NCBI GenBank assembly: GCA_013203565.1
Contig: JABMPZ010000058.1
Coordinates: forward strand, 1-11,266
DNA from: Parcubacteria group bacterium
GTDB taxonomy: Bacteria; Patescibacteriota; Minisyncoccia; Minisyncoccales; CG1-02-41-26
Direction of reading: 5' to 3'
DNA length: 11,266 nt
The stretch's first letter is position 1; every line of letters starts with the position of its first letter. Both the position numbers and the translations under genes were made by a program. The notes below the pieces were generated by a model that was not told where the DNA came from, searched no databases, and worked only from the letters and a program-made list of their open reading frames with translations. Below, piece after piece: positions 5,210 to 11,254 of this stretch.

Positions 5210-5556
5210 TTGCTTACTAATTGTTCTGAATGAATAGGTATGTATCTAACCTGTCCTGCTTTCACAAAATTCAGTTCAGATACTTTCTGTTCTATCTGTC
5301 TTAGGGAAGACGGGCCAACGGCCTTAACAGCTAAGTTTGAATTTTCCCTCCCAAGAACATCCATTTGCATTTCATAATCTTTAATTGCAAAACTCTTTGC
5401 CAGTAAGTCCCCTATTTGATAAACATACAGCCCTAAAAGCATAACAACAGTAACAGCAACTAATCCCAAAGCAACTTTCAACATAAAACCAAGCTGTAAC
5501 CATTCAGGTAACTCCATTTGAAAAGGTAAATTTAAACTCAATGCTTGTGTTTTCAT
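5206..5556 (-). CDS. ftsL: FtsL-like division protein
   Basis: A 116-residue bitopic protein. The N-terminal cytoplasmic part (about 25 residues) is followed by a strong transmembrane helix (about 26-48, L-K-V-A-L-G-L-V-A-V-T-V-V-M-L-L-G) and a short extracytoplasmic coiled-coil region (about 52-95, with a heptad-like K-D-Y-E-M-Q-M-D-V-L-G-R-E-N-S-N-L). FtsL sequences diverge widely, so the call depends on topology, length and position between rsmH and ftsI, where FtsL is expected. It overlaps both neighbours by 4 nt. It would work with the PBP as part of the septal synthase regulatory complex. An alternative is a DivIC/FtsB-like septum-formation initiator. Confidence 0.75.
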   Translation of the reverse strand: MKTQALSLNLPFQMELPEWLQLGFMLKVALGLVAVTVVMLLGLYVYQIGDLLAKSFAIKDYEMQMDVLGRENSNLAVKAVGPSSLRQIEQKVSELNFVKAGQVRYIPIHSEQLVSK

Positions 5557-6425
5557 GTAATTATTGCCGCGCGTAGTTTGGCTGATCTGGCTCTTGGATT
5601 ATTATCAAGTTCCTCCAAACAAGCTATAACTGGCTTTTTAGTTAATATCTTTATATCTCCCTTGCGTTCTCTATCGCGAAAGAAGTTCTTAATTATTCTG
5701 TCTTCTAATGAATGAAATGAAATAACAACGATTCTGCCTTTTTTCTTCAAAACCTTTAGTACTTGAGGCATCACCTTGTTTATACTCTCAAGCTCTTCAT
5801 TTACTACTATTCTTAAGGCCTGAAATGTTTTTGTTGCTGGGTGGATTCTACCAAAGTGAAACTTTACTGGAACTCCATTTTTCACTGCTTCAGCTAACTG
5901 TAATGTGGTCTCAATCTTTTGTTTTTTTCTTGTATCAATAATGCTCTGAGCAATTAACCTTGCAAAACGCTCTTCGCCAAACGAATATATGAGTTTCTCA
6001 ATCTCCTCTTTTGGCCATCCATTTACAATCTCATAGGCAGTTAACTCGCCCTGCTGATTAAACCTCATATCCAATGGCTCATCTTTCTGAAAACTGAATC
6101 CCCTACCTGATTCATCTATATGCCAACTTGAAAATCCAAAATCAAGAATAATTCCTTTTGCTTTATTAAATCTTTTTTCTTCAACAATTTTTTCTAAATT
6201 TGCATAAGAATCATTTACTAAAACCAATCTCTCGTAATTCTTCTCTTCTAATCTTTTATACAAGTCATTATCTAACTCAATTCCCAGTACTCTGCCATCA
6301 GGTGCATTCTTCTCTAAGATTGCTTTCGTATGTCCAGCAAAACCAACAGTAGCATCTATGTAATCCTCATTTGACTCAACATCCAAATATTCTAAAACCT
6401 CTTTTTGTAAAACTGGTATGTGCAT
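5553..6425 (-). CDS. rsmH: 16S rRNA (cytosine(1402)-N(4))-methyltransferase
   Basis: A 290-residue RsmH (MraW), which N4-methylates C1402 in the decoding centre of 16S rRNA using S-adenosylmethionine. Visible family motifs are HIPVLQKEVLEYL at the N-terminus, DATVGFAGHTKAIL (SAM site, about 24-37), V-L-G-I-E-L-D (acidic ribose-binding region, about 46-52), ILDFGFSSWHID and R-G-F-S-F (93-112), FQALRIVVNEEL, and ISFHSLEDRIIKNFF near the C-terminus. It starts 43 nt after mraZ and has no Shine-Dalgarno; the start is fixed by the conserved M-H-I-P-V. It overlaps the ftsL-like gene by 4 nt (ATGA). Nothing appears missing. Confidence 0.97.
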   Translation of the reverse strand: MHIPVLQKEVLEYLDVESNEDYIDATVGFAGHTKAILEKNAPDGRVLGIELDNDLYKRLEEKNYERLVLVNDSYANLEKIVEEKRFNKAKGIILDFGFSSWHIDESGRGFSFQKDEPLDMRFNQQGELTAYEIVNGWPKEEIEKLIYSFGEERFARLIAQSIIDTRKKQKIETTLQLAEAVKNGVPVKFHFGRIHPATKTFQALRIVVNEELESINKVMPQVLKVLKKKGRIVVISFHSLEDRIIKNFFRDRERKGDIKILTKKPVIACLEELDNNPRARSAKLRAAIIT

Positions 6426-6468
6426 GAAAGATAATTTTCAATTTCTAATTTTCAATTTTCAAATAATT
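6426..6468 (-). repeat. AT-rich short tandem repeat between mraZ and rsmH
   Basis: The gap is made of near-repeats of AATTGAAAATT/AATTAGAAATTG. It displaces any Shine-Dalgarno before rsmH. It is low complexity and partly self-complementary, with no clear function. Confidence 0.55.
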
Positions 6469-6900
6469 TTACACTCCTAACTCTTTTAATCGCTCTGCAA
6501 TATCCCCTGCTGCTTTTTCTGTTTTCTGCTTATATGAATTCCATTTAGTTTCATTCCAAATCTCAACACGATTATACAAGCCAGCAACTACAACTTTTTT
6601 AGTCAACCCAGCATAATCTTTTAAATAGTCAGGTACTAATATCCTACCTAATTTATCTAAATTAACTTCCATTGCTCCAGCCAACATAATACGCGCAAAG
6701 CCCCGAGCATCTGCTTGAGACAATGGCAATGCTGCTAACTTTTTAGCTAAATCCTCCCAGTCCTTCATGGTGTAAACAAACAAGCAATTATCAAGCCCCT
6801 TTGTGACTATAGCTCTCTTACCTAAACTTGCCCTAAATTTAATGGGCATTGCAAGACGCTTTTTTTCATCTAAATTATAGCTATATTCACCAATAAACAT
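6469..6900 (-). CDS. mraZ: Transcriptional regulator MraZ
   Basis: A 143-residue protein built of two SpoVT-AbrB-type halves. The first has Y-N-L-D-E-K-K-R-L-A-M-P (about 8-19) and the second has VNLDKLGRILVP, both forms of the D-x-K-G-R-x-x-x-P signature that lines the DNA-binding face of the MraZ ring. MraZ represses its own dcw operon in characterised bacteria by binding repeated TGGGN-type boxes. A matching array of TGG units overlaps the promoter at 7203-7231. The gene is first in the operon with rsmH, ftsL and ftsI, preceded by a long structured leader. No Shine-Dalgarno precedes the ATG; the conserved M-F-I-G-E-Y start fixes it. Confidence 0.96.
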   Translation of the reverse strand: MFIGEYSYNLDEKKRLAMPIKFRASLGKRAIVTKGLDNCLFVYTMKDWEDLAKKLAALPLSQADARGFARIMLAGAMEVNLDKLGRILVPDYLKDYAGLTKKVVVAGLYNRVEIWNETKWNSYKQKTEKAAGDIAERLKELGV

Positions 6901-6920
6901 AATAAGAAAATTGGCAATTG

Positions 6921-7100
6921 TCCCCTGTCATCGGGACCTCACCCACTGTGGTCTACCTACCCTCTCCGTTAACAAACGGACGCAGGAAGAACACAACAGC
7001 AGTTATGCGAGATTTGAGATGGTTATAAAGTATTTTATAACTATCTCCTGCAATCAATTTATCACTACTCAATAAATTGACTGCACCCGATGACAGGAGA
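6921..7100 (-). ncRNA. Structured 5' leader of the mraZ operon (unknown family)
   Basis: A 12-bp perfect closing stem (6924-6935 with 7086-7097) encloses three hairpins: 7049-7062/7072-7085 (14 bp, one mismatch that becomes G-U on the minus strand), 7016-7029/7034-7047 (14 bp, one mismatch, 4-nt loop), and 6965-6970/6975-6980 (6 bp). The element lies between the predicted mraZ start site and the ATG and ends about 20 nt before it. RNase P, SRP, tmRNA and 6S signatures are absent. A cis-acting leader or a processed RNA are both possible. Confidence 0.6.
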
Positions 7101-7168
7101 AACTACCTTAACGAGCTGGTTATAAAACCATCTCTTGATTTAACTTATCCACATATTTGCTTACTTAT

Positions 7169-7224
7169 CCCCACTTCTATCCACATATTTCCATCCATCT
7201 CCATTATCGCTCCACCACAACCCA
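7169..7224 (-). promoter_or_regulatory. Six-unit TGG array, putative MraZ operator
   Basis: On the minus strand, TGGGT, TGGAG, TGGAG, TGGAA, TGGAT and TGGGG begin at 7224, 7214, 7203, 7193, 7183 and 7173, a period of 10, 11, 10, 10, 10 bp. Known MraZ boxes are TGGGN units separated by 5 nt (10-bp period). The array covers the spacer and -10 of the mraZ promoter, as expected for autorepression. Confidence 0.68.
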
Positions 7225-7231
7225 AAGTCAA
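7203..7231 (-). promoter_or_regulatory. Promoter of the mraZ operon
   Basis: TTGACT (7231-7226), a 17-bp spacer and GATAAT (7208-7203). The start is predicted near 7196, giving a 5' leader of about 295 nt. GGGGG precedes the -35, as in the two leader-peptide promoters. Confidence 0.68.
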
Positions 7232-7254
7232 CCCCCTCCTCGCCACTATAGATA

Positions 7255-7285
7255 TAAACAAAAAACCCTATAAAACAAGGGTTTT
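7255..7285 (-). terminator. Intrinsic terminator downstream of the VTT-domain gene
   Basis: AAAACCCT (7285-7278) pairs with AGGGTTTT (7269-7262) around an 8-nt loop and is followed on the minus strand by TTTTTTGTTT. It insulates the mraZ promoter from upstream transcription. Confidence 0.75.
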
Positions 7286-7352
7286 AGCAATTTGAACCAA
7301 TTTTTTATCCACACCTTATCCCCAAAAATGAAAATAACACAGTTAATACCCC

Positions 7353-8009
7353 CTACCCTCTCCTCATATACCTCTTAATCATAAAAGCAAATACAGCTCC
7401 AACGATAATAATGGTTCCCATCCACAAGACCTGACCCGTGACTGAAAGGAAATCTACACTCTTAAATGCATAACCAAAAACCACAGCTGGTACTGCTGAA
7501 AAAATAACAGTGATAATAAAGTAAGTTTTGAATCTCATATTAGTAAACCCAGCAGCATAAGAAATAACCTCAAACAAAGCAAAGCCAAATAATCTACTTG
7601 CAATCAATACTTTTTTACCACTGACTAAAACAAAATTATCAATCTGATTTATTGTCTTTTCACCTGCAAGTTTTGCAACCCATTTTCTGCCAAACCTTCT
7701 GCTTATCCAGAAATTAATAGTTCCACTAATTAACCCTGCAATGTATAAAAAAAGAACTGTTTTCACAATCCCATAAATAGAAGCCCCTAATAGAACTCCA
7801 GGCAACCCAGCCAATGGAGCTACAATATGCGACACCACTACATATAGTATAACAACAAGGGGGCCGAAAATACCCATACTTTCAGTAATAGCTATAAACT
7901 TATCTGAACTCACTACAGGCAACAACCATTTTAATAATAAAGAAAACGCAATTATTACAATTAACACTTTACCTATCTGCCAAAGTTTTATTTTATTTAA
8001 TTTAGCCAT
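7353..8009 (-). CDS. TVP38/DedA-like VTT-domain membrane protein
   Basis: A 218-residue polytopic protein. A first helix (about 11-32) is followed by a re-entrant or helical segment P-L-V-V-I-L-Y-V-V-V-S and the family core APLAGLPGVLLGASIYG, then I-A-G-L-I-S-G-T-I-N-F-W-I-S-R-R-F-G-R, typical of VTT (SNARE-associated/TVP38) proteins. Two or three further helices and a basic C-terminus (K-R-Y-M-R-R-G) follow. Some DedA-superfamily members move undecaprenyl phosphate or phospholipids across the membrane; the substrate here is unknown. There is no Shine-Dalgarno: a stable hairpin (8020-8056) ends 10 nt before the ATG. Expression probably comes from the promoter at 8183-8211 through the micro-ORF at 8085-8159. 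Confidence 0.85.
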   Translation of the reverse strand: MAKLNKIKLWQIGKVLIVIIAFSLLLKWLLPVVSSDKFIAITESMGIFGPLVVILYVVVSHIVAPLAGLPGVLLGASIYGIVKTVLFLYIAGLISGTINFWISRRFGRKWVAKLAGEKTINQIDNFVLVSGKKVLIASRLFGFALFEVISYAAGFTNMRFKTYFIITVIFSAVPAVVFGYAFKSVDFLSVTGQVLWMGTIIIVGAVFAFMIKRYMRRG

Positions 8010-8019
8010 AATATATAAA

Positions 8020-8056
8020 GGTGTCCAATGCTCGTTCTCACGAACAACTGGACACC
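8020..8056 (-). promoter_or_regulatory. Hairpin directly before the VTT gene start
   Basis: GGTGTCCA/TGGACACC (8020-8027 with 8049-8056) with an inner GTTC/GAAC helix, followed on the minus strand by TTTATATATT and the ATG at 8009. It may be a leaky terminator of the micro-ORF unit or a translational control hairpin. Confidence 0.55.
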
Positions 8057-8084
8057 TCTTTTGAGCGAAACTCTATTGCCCCCT

Positions 8085-8159
8085 CTAACACGATTGAGCG
8101 ATTACGGGTAGCAATAATATAAGCGTTACAGCTAACAGCCAACTTGCTTTTCTCATCAT
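8085..8159 (-). CDS. 24-residue signal-peptide-like micro-ORF
   Basis: ATG 8159 (or the adjacent ATG 8156) to TAG 8085. It follows a strong promoter and AGGAGG, with a second GAGG 6 nt before the ATG. The peptide is M-M-R-K-A-S-W, then a hydrophobic stretch L-L-A-V-T-L-I-L-L-L-P-V-I-A, then Q-S-C and stop. That is a complete signal-peptide layout (basic n-region, h-region, A-Q-S) ending in a single Cys, with no mature domain. It could be a membrane-acting micropeptide, a lipoprotein-like stub, a leader peptide controlling the VTT gene through the following hairpin, or the remnant of a truncated exported protein. A longer overlapping frame (8038-8250) begins inside a palindrome and ignores this ribosome site. 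Confidence 0.55.
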   Translation of the reverse strand: MMRKASWLLAVTLILLLPVIAQSC

Positions 8160-8182
8160 GATAATCCTCACCTCCTATACTT

Positions 8183-8211
8183 ATTATAGAGACAATATAA
8201 TCAAAAATCAA
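8183..8211 (-). promoter_or_regulatory. Promoter of the micro-ORF / VTT unit
   Basis: TTGATT (8211-8206), a 17-bp spacer, and a perfect TATAAT (8188-8183). The -35 lies inside the 3' arm of the 58-bp palindrome, so terminator and promoter overlap as at 3129-3143. Confidence 0.78.
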
Positions 8212-8260
8212 TTTGCGGTTAAATACGACGATCGTCGTATTTAACCGCAAATTGATTTTT
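8203..8260 (-). terminator. 58-bp perfect palindrome ending the CAP-sortase operon
   Basis: Bases 8203-8260 are a perfect spacer-free inverted repeat centred on GACGATCGTC. The minus-strand 3' arm ends in TTTTT, so it can terminate the surface-protein operon, whose last stop codon is 72 nt upstream. The core resembles the palindrome at 122-163, with four differences per 20-base half, each mirrored in the opposite arm. Confidence 0.75.
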
Positions 8261-8332
8261 ACAATTTATCAATTGAAATAAAATCATCCCGAGCGATATG
8301 GTTTTAATTTTAATATTTAATAATTTATAGAG

Positions 8333-9397
8333 TTATTTAACTTTAGTCCATCTTGGTTTTTTAGGTCCATCATTCCAGTCAGTTTTCTTACATAACTTTC
8401 TCTTTGCTCTATGTTGAACTACTTTTGCTTTTCTTTCATCAGCCCATTTATCAAAACCAATTAACTTGGATTTAAAAATCCAAATTAATACAATGGCAAG
8501 AATTAAAGGAATTAAAATAGAATTAAATATATCGCCAGCAACACCTGTTGGAACTTCTGTAACAACCGTTGAAGCACCTGCAACTCCTTTTCTATTTACA
8601 GCAACCTGTGTAGTATCTTCAGCTGAAAATCCTGCATTATATGTAATAACACTTGGAAATAAATTAGTTCTGCCAGGATTGAAAGATCCTGCGGGACCTA
8701 CCTTTGCTTTGAAAGTAATTGACTTTGTTTGGTTTGGAAACAGCTTATCTATGTTTACTCCCCCAAGAACAATATTCAAATAATTACTAACACCATCTAT
8801 TTTTAAATCATTTTCATAACTAATCCCTATTGGTAAAGTAGCTATTGTGATTGGGTTTCTAACTAAAAGATTGCCTGTTGAGAAAACATTAACTCTAAAG
8901 AGTAAATCATCGCCTGGTTCAACACCTCTTGTCTCATACCAAATTGTATCTCCTTTAGTAACATTCTTGAAAGCCATTTTAGTATCAAAAGAAGCACATG
9001 ATGTTTGAAAAGTTTTATCTGAGCCATAACCTTCTTCCAATGTGTTATTGCGAGCTACTGCTCTAAAATGATAAGTAGTACAGGGCAGTAAATCAGAAAT
9101 ATCATCAGAAAAATAGCCAATTCCATTTTGAGGTTCAGGGTTAGTATCGTTTCCATAATTGATATCATTACCATATTCAAACCAAGTATACATATCAGCA
9201 CAACCACCATCATTACTAACATATCCTCTTAAGTTTATTGAGGTCGCAGTTGTGTCTCTTGTACCATAAGTAGTCACACGAGCTGGTACTGGATAAGGTG
9301 TATTTGACTTAGCAGATACTGAAAAACCAGCACTCAAAAAAGCGCTGATTAACACAGTAAGTAAAATTAAACTAATTGTTTTTGTATTCATTTTCAT
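8333..9397 (-). CDS. Secreted surface protein with fibronectin-like and DUF11-like regions and a C-terminal membrane anchor
   Basis: A 354-residue protein. It has an N-terminal signal peptide (about 1-29, basic start, long hydrophobic core, A-K-S-N), and a beta-rich fibronectin-III-like region (about 38-133, with T-A-T-S-I-N-L-R-G-Y-V and P-C-T-T-Y-H-F-R-A-V-A). Next is a second beta domain resembling DUF11 (about 150-268, with PGDDLLFRVNV and N-Q-T-K-S-I-T-F-K-A-K-V). Then come VPTGV (282-286), a transmembrane helix (about 290-308) and an unusually long, basic cytoplasmic tail of 46 residues. It directly follows the sortase (2 nt apart). VPTGV before the helix faintly recalls a sorting signal, but the long tail argues against standard sortase processing. 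It is probably a cell-surface or adhesion protein; the 58-bp palindrome after it closes the operon. Confidence 0.75.
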   Translation of the reverse strand: MKMNTKTISLILLTVLISAFLSAGFSVSAKSNTPYPVPARVTTYGTRDTTATSINLRGYVSNDGGCADMYTWFEYGNDINYGNDTNPEPQNGIGYFSDDISDLLPCTTYHFRAVARNNTLEEGYGSDKTFQTSCASFDTKMAFKNVTKGDTIWYETRGVEPGDDLLFRVNVFSTGNLLVRNPITIATLPIGISYENDLKIDGVSNYLNIVLGGVNIDKLFPNQTKSITFKAKVGPAGSFNPGRTNLFPSVITYNAGFSAEDTTQVAVNRKGVAGASTVVTEVPTGVAGDIFNSILIPLILAIVLIWIFKSKLIGFDKWADERKAKVVQHRAKRKLCKKTDWNDGPKKPRWTKVK

Positions 9398-9399
9398 AT

Positions 9400-10089
9400 T
9401 TATAACATCACTGCCTCAACTGCAATTCTTCTGTTATCTTTGCCTGGAGGCCAGCAACTTATTAATACTAACATATATCGTAAATTTGTCAAGGTAGAAT
9501 CAGGCATTTCCTCTCCTTTTTCTAAATATATTGTATTTTGCACTCTATAGCTGTATTCCTTGTTGTTGTAAATAATAACTATTCTATCTCCTACGCCTAA
9601 TTTATCTAATTTAGAAAACACCCAATCATGATTTATTCTTGGCCATAATGCAGGAGCTGAATGACCCAAAACCATTACTTGCCCCTTAGTACCCGGTAAT
9701 GAGCTACCTGGATAATGAACCACTCCCCTATCCAAATACTTCTTAAAACCATTAGGGCTAAGATTGCTCCCTATTTCTTCATCAATAAAAACCATTGGAG
9801 CTTTAATACCAATACGCGGTATTTCTATACTGTTTGTATCCTCAACATCTTTTACTTTAATTCTGGTCTTATTCCAAACAGCACTCAATATCTTATCTAT
9901 TGATATGTCTTGAGTTGGGTCATCTAAAGTACTACCTATTTGAGCTGTAATAATCCTGTAATCAAAAACCCAATAAACCTTTGCCCAGTTTAAAATCATA
10001 AAACTTAAACAGAAAATAACAAGAAATGGTTTCCAGAGTGCCTTTATTTGCTTTCGTAAAGAAAGTTTTTGTTCTTGTTCTGAACTCAT
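9400..10089 (-). CDS. Sortase family transpeptidase
   Basis: A 229-residue membrane-anchored sortase. A cytoplasmic N-terminus (1-20) and one transmembrane helix (about 21-40) precede the sortase beta-barrel: I-E-I-P-R-I-G-I-K-A-P (88-98), GVVHYPGSSLPGTKG (122-136), LGHS with catalytic H143, LDKLGVGDRIVIIYNNKEY, and LISCWPPGKDNRR with catalytic C212 and R220/R221. The Cys context L-I-S-C rather than T-L-x-T-C places it away from the standard class A-D pattern; the class is not assigned. Sortases attach surface proteins to the cell wall or join pilin subunits. It starts 1 nt after the CAP-domain gene and ends 2 nt before a secreted beta-domain protein, so the three are one operon. Confidence 0.93.
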   Translation of the reverse strand: MSSEQEQKLSLRKQIKALWKPFLVIFCLSFMILNWAKVYWVFDYRIITAQIGSTLDDPTQDISIDKILSAVWNKTRIKVKDVEDTNSIEIPRIGIKAPMVFIDEEIGSNLSPNGFKKYLDRGVVHYPGSSLPGTKGQVMVLGHSAPALWPRINHDWVFSKLDKLGVGDRIVIIYNNKEYSYRVQNTIYLEKGEEMPDSTLTNLRYMLVLISCWPPGKDNRRIAVEAVML

Positions 10090-10090
10090 A

Positions 10091-11089
10091 TTAATAAATA
10101 CTTACTGTATGTGGAATAATCCTTAATACTATATCTCTATTCAAATACACGCATACAGCTAATAAGATTAAGAGTATAAATATCTTTAGAGTTAGGCGTC
10201 TATGCTGAATCTCAATCCTAACAAATATACTAATCAGTAAAAGCATCGCAATAACTGCAAGTGAGGAAAAGATAAGCCATTCAAGAATGTTATGATAATT
10301 CATAGCCATAAATGTATAGAACTTGAACTTTAAGCTATCTTTTGTAGTATCTTTTAATTCACTCTCCCCTACTGGCTTACTTTCTGCAGGGGCTACTTCT
10401 GGCTCTGTGGTTGTTGGCTCTATTGGAGCTACGATATTAGATGACTCAACTGATCTTAGCTCTTCTGATCTCTCTGTAATAATTGGTTGCATTACAATAG
10501 GTACAACAGGAGTTTGTTCTGCCATAGATCCAAAAAGCTGAACAACAACAGTGTTTTTTGTTCCCTTAAAATCCCCTCTTACAATAGCAATCCCTATCTC
10601 CCTATAATCAGGGTTTAATAGATTGGCCTGATGAAGTGGTGAGTCCTGCCATGCTTGATGTATCTCTTCAGAGTCTAAAAACCCAATGCCTAAATTCTCA
10701 CCCGCATAATAGTAATCATAACCAGCTACCTTAAACCAAAACCATGGAGTTATACCTTCAGGACTATTATGGTCAAAATACCCCTGCTCTAACATATGCT
10801 GTGCTTTCAAACCAGCTGCCTTATTCAACGCGGGATTCTCAACTAATTCTCCTATTCCAAGCTCTCCCCTATCTTTATTCAACATCTGAATTAAAATATT
10901 TCTTGATACCTCTGCAAAAAGATCTGATTCAGAAAACTCAAGCAAGACCCCAAAAGAAACAATCTTTAATACAATCAAACAAACCAAAAAATATACTAAA
11001 AAATTACTATCTAAAATCTTTGGTTTGCAGTCATTTGCCTCACAAGGCAAAAATATCTTTTTAATTTTATTAAGAATATTCCACAACAT
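10091..11089 (-). CDS. Membrane-anchored CAP/SCP-domain protein
   Basis: A 332-residue protein. One transmembrane helix (about 30-50) anchors an extracytoplasmic CAP domain (about 60-190) with the family order N-x-x-R-G-E-L-G, NPALNKAAGLKAQHML, YFDHNSPEG (H107), AGENLG (E131), WQDSPLHQANLLNPDYREIG (H153) and VVVQLFG. The His-Glu-His set is the cavity known from YkwD/SCP proteins. A Pro/Thr/Glu-rich linker (about 193-250) and two C-terminal helices (roughly 268-287 and 297-316) follow, so the CAP domain is held between membrane segments. It starts its operon from an extended -10 promoter and is 1 nt from the sortase. The substrate is unknown; bacterial CAP proteins often act at the cell wall. 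Confidence 0.92.
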   Translation of the reverse strand: MLWNILNKIKKIFLPCEANDCKPKILDSNFLVYFLVCLIVLKIVSFGVLLEFSESDLFAEVSRNILIQMLNKDRGELGIGELVENPALNKAAGLKAQHMLEQGYFDHNSPEGITPWFWFKVAGYDYYYAGENLGIGFLDSEEIHQAWQDSPLHQANLLNPDYREIGIAIVRGDFKGTKNTVVVQLFGSMAEQTPVVPIVMQPIITERSEELRSVESSNIVAPIEPTTTEPEVAPAESKPVGESELKDTTKDSLKFKFYTFMAMNYHNILEWLIFSSLAVIAMLLLISIFVRIEIQHRRLTLKIFILLILLAVCVYLNRDIVLRIIPHTVSIY

Positions 11090-11109
11090 ATTTATTATAT
11101 TATGTCAAT

Positions 11110-11137
11110 ATTATACCACATTTCTCAAAAAAAACAA
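11110..11137 (-). promoter_or_regulatory. Promoter of the CAP-sortase operon
   Basis: An extended -10, TGG then TATAAT (11115-11110), with a weak -35 TTGTTT (11137-11132) at 16 bp. The start would fall near 11103, leaving a short leader before ATG 11089. Confidence 0.65.
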
Positions 11138-11161
11138 CATCTTACGACGTAACTACTCACG

Positions 11162-11202
11162 CATTTGAAGTAGTAGTGATACAGTAATAACATTTGAAGT
11201 AG
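11162..11202. repeat. Two 12-bp direct repeats at the right edge
   Basis: CATTTGAAGTAG occurs at 11162-11173 and again at 11191-11202, starts 29 bp apart, upstream of the CAP promoter. The first copy's AGTAGT can also pair with ACTACT just before it. It could be a regulator site or an end of an element; nothing else identifies it. No gene is visible in 11138-11266. Confidence 0.4.
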
Positions 11203-11254
11203 CCGTATGTTAACCCGCGTGGTTATTAGCCTCCGAAGAAAAGGCAACAAATGG

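Larger units (their letters stand above)
7145..7324 (+). other. Cluster of DnaA-box-like 9-mers
   Basis: Perfect TTATCCACA occurs at 7145-7153 and 7305-7313, TTATCCCCA at 7165-7173 and 7316-7324, and CTATCCACA at 7177-7185, all in the same orientation. This could be a DnaA regulatory or titration site, or part of an origin. Genes on both sides run the same way and dnaA is not seen, so an origin is uncertain. Three of the boxes overlap the TGG units of the mraZ operator. Confidence 0.5.

Noticed and set aside
6921..7100. RNase P RNA, 6S RNA, tmRNA or SRP RNA
   Set aside because: Neither strand shows the conserved P4/J sequences of RNase P, a tmRNA tag frame, the SRP tetraloop domain or the single long bulged helix of 6S RNA.
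7077..7295. Plus-strand frame of 72 codons in the mraZ upstream region
   Set aside because: It crosses the structured leader, the promoter, the TGG array and a terminator; there is no SD and the composition is not protein-like.
8038..8250. 70-codon minus-strand frame over the micro-ORF region
   Set aside because: It starts inside the 58-bp palindrome, upstream of the promoter's -10, and runs through the hairpin. The 24-codon frame with its own SD explains the region better.
8466..8783. Plus-strand frame of about 105 codons inside the surface-protein gene
   Set aside because: It lies wholly within a well-supported minus-strand gene with signal peptide, domains and anchor, and its translation has no recognisable features.
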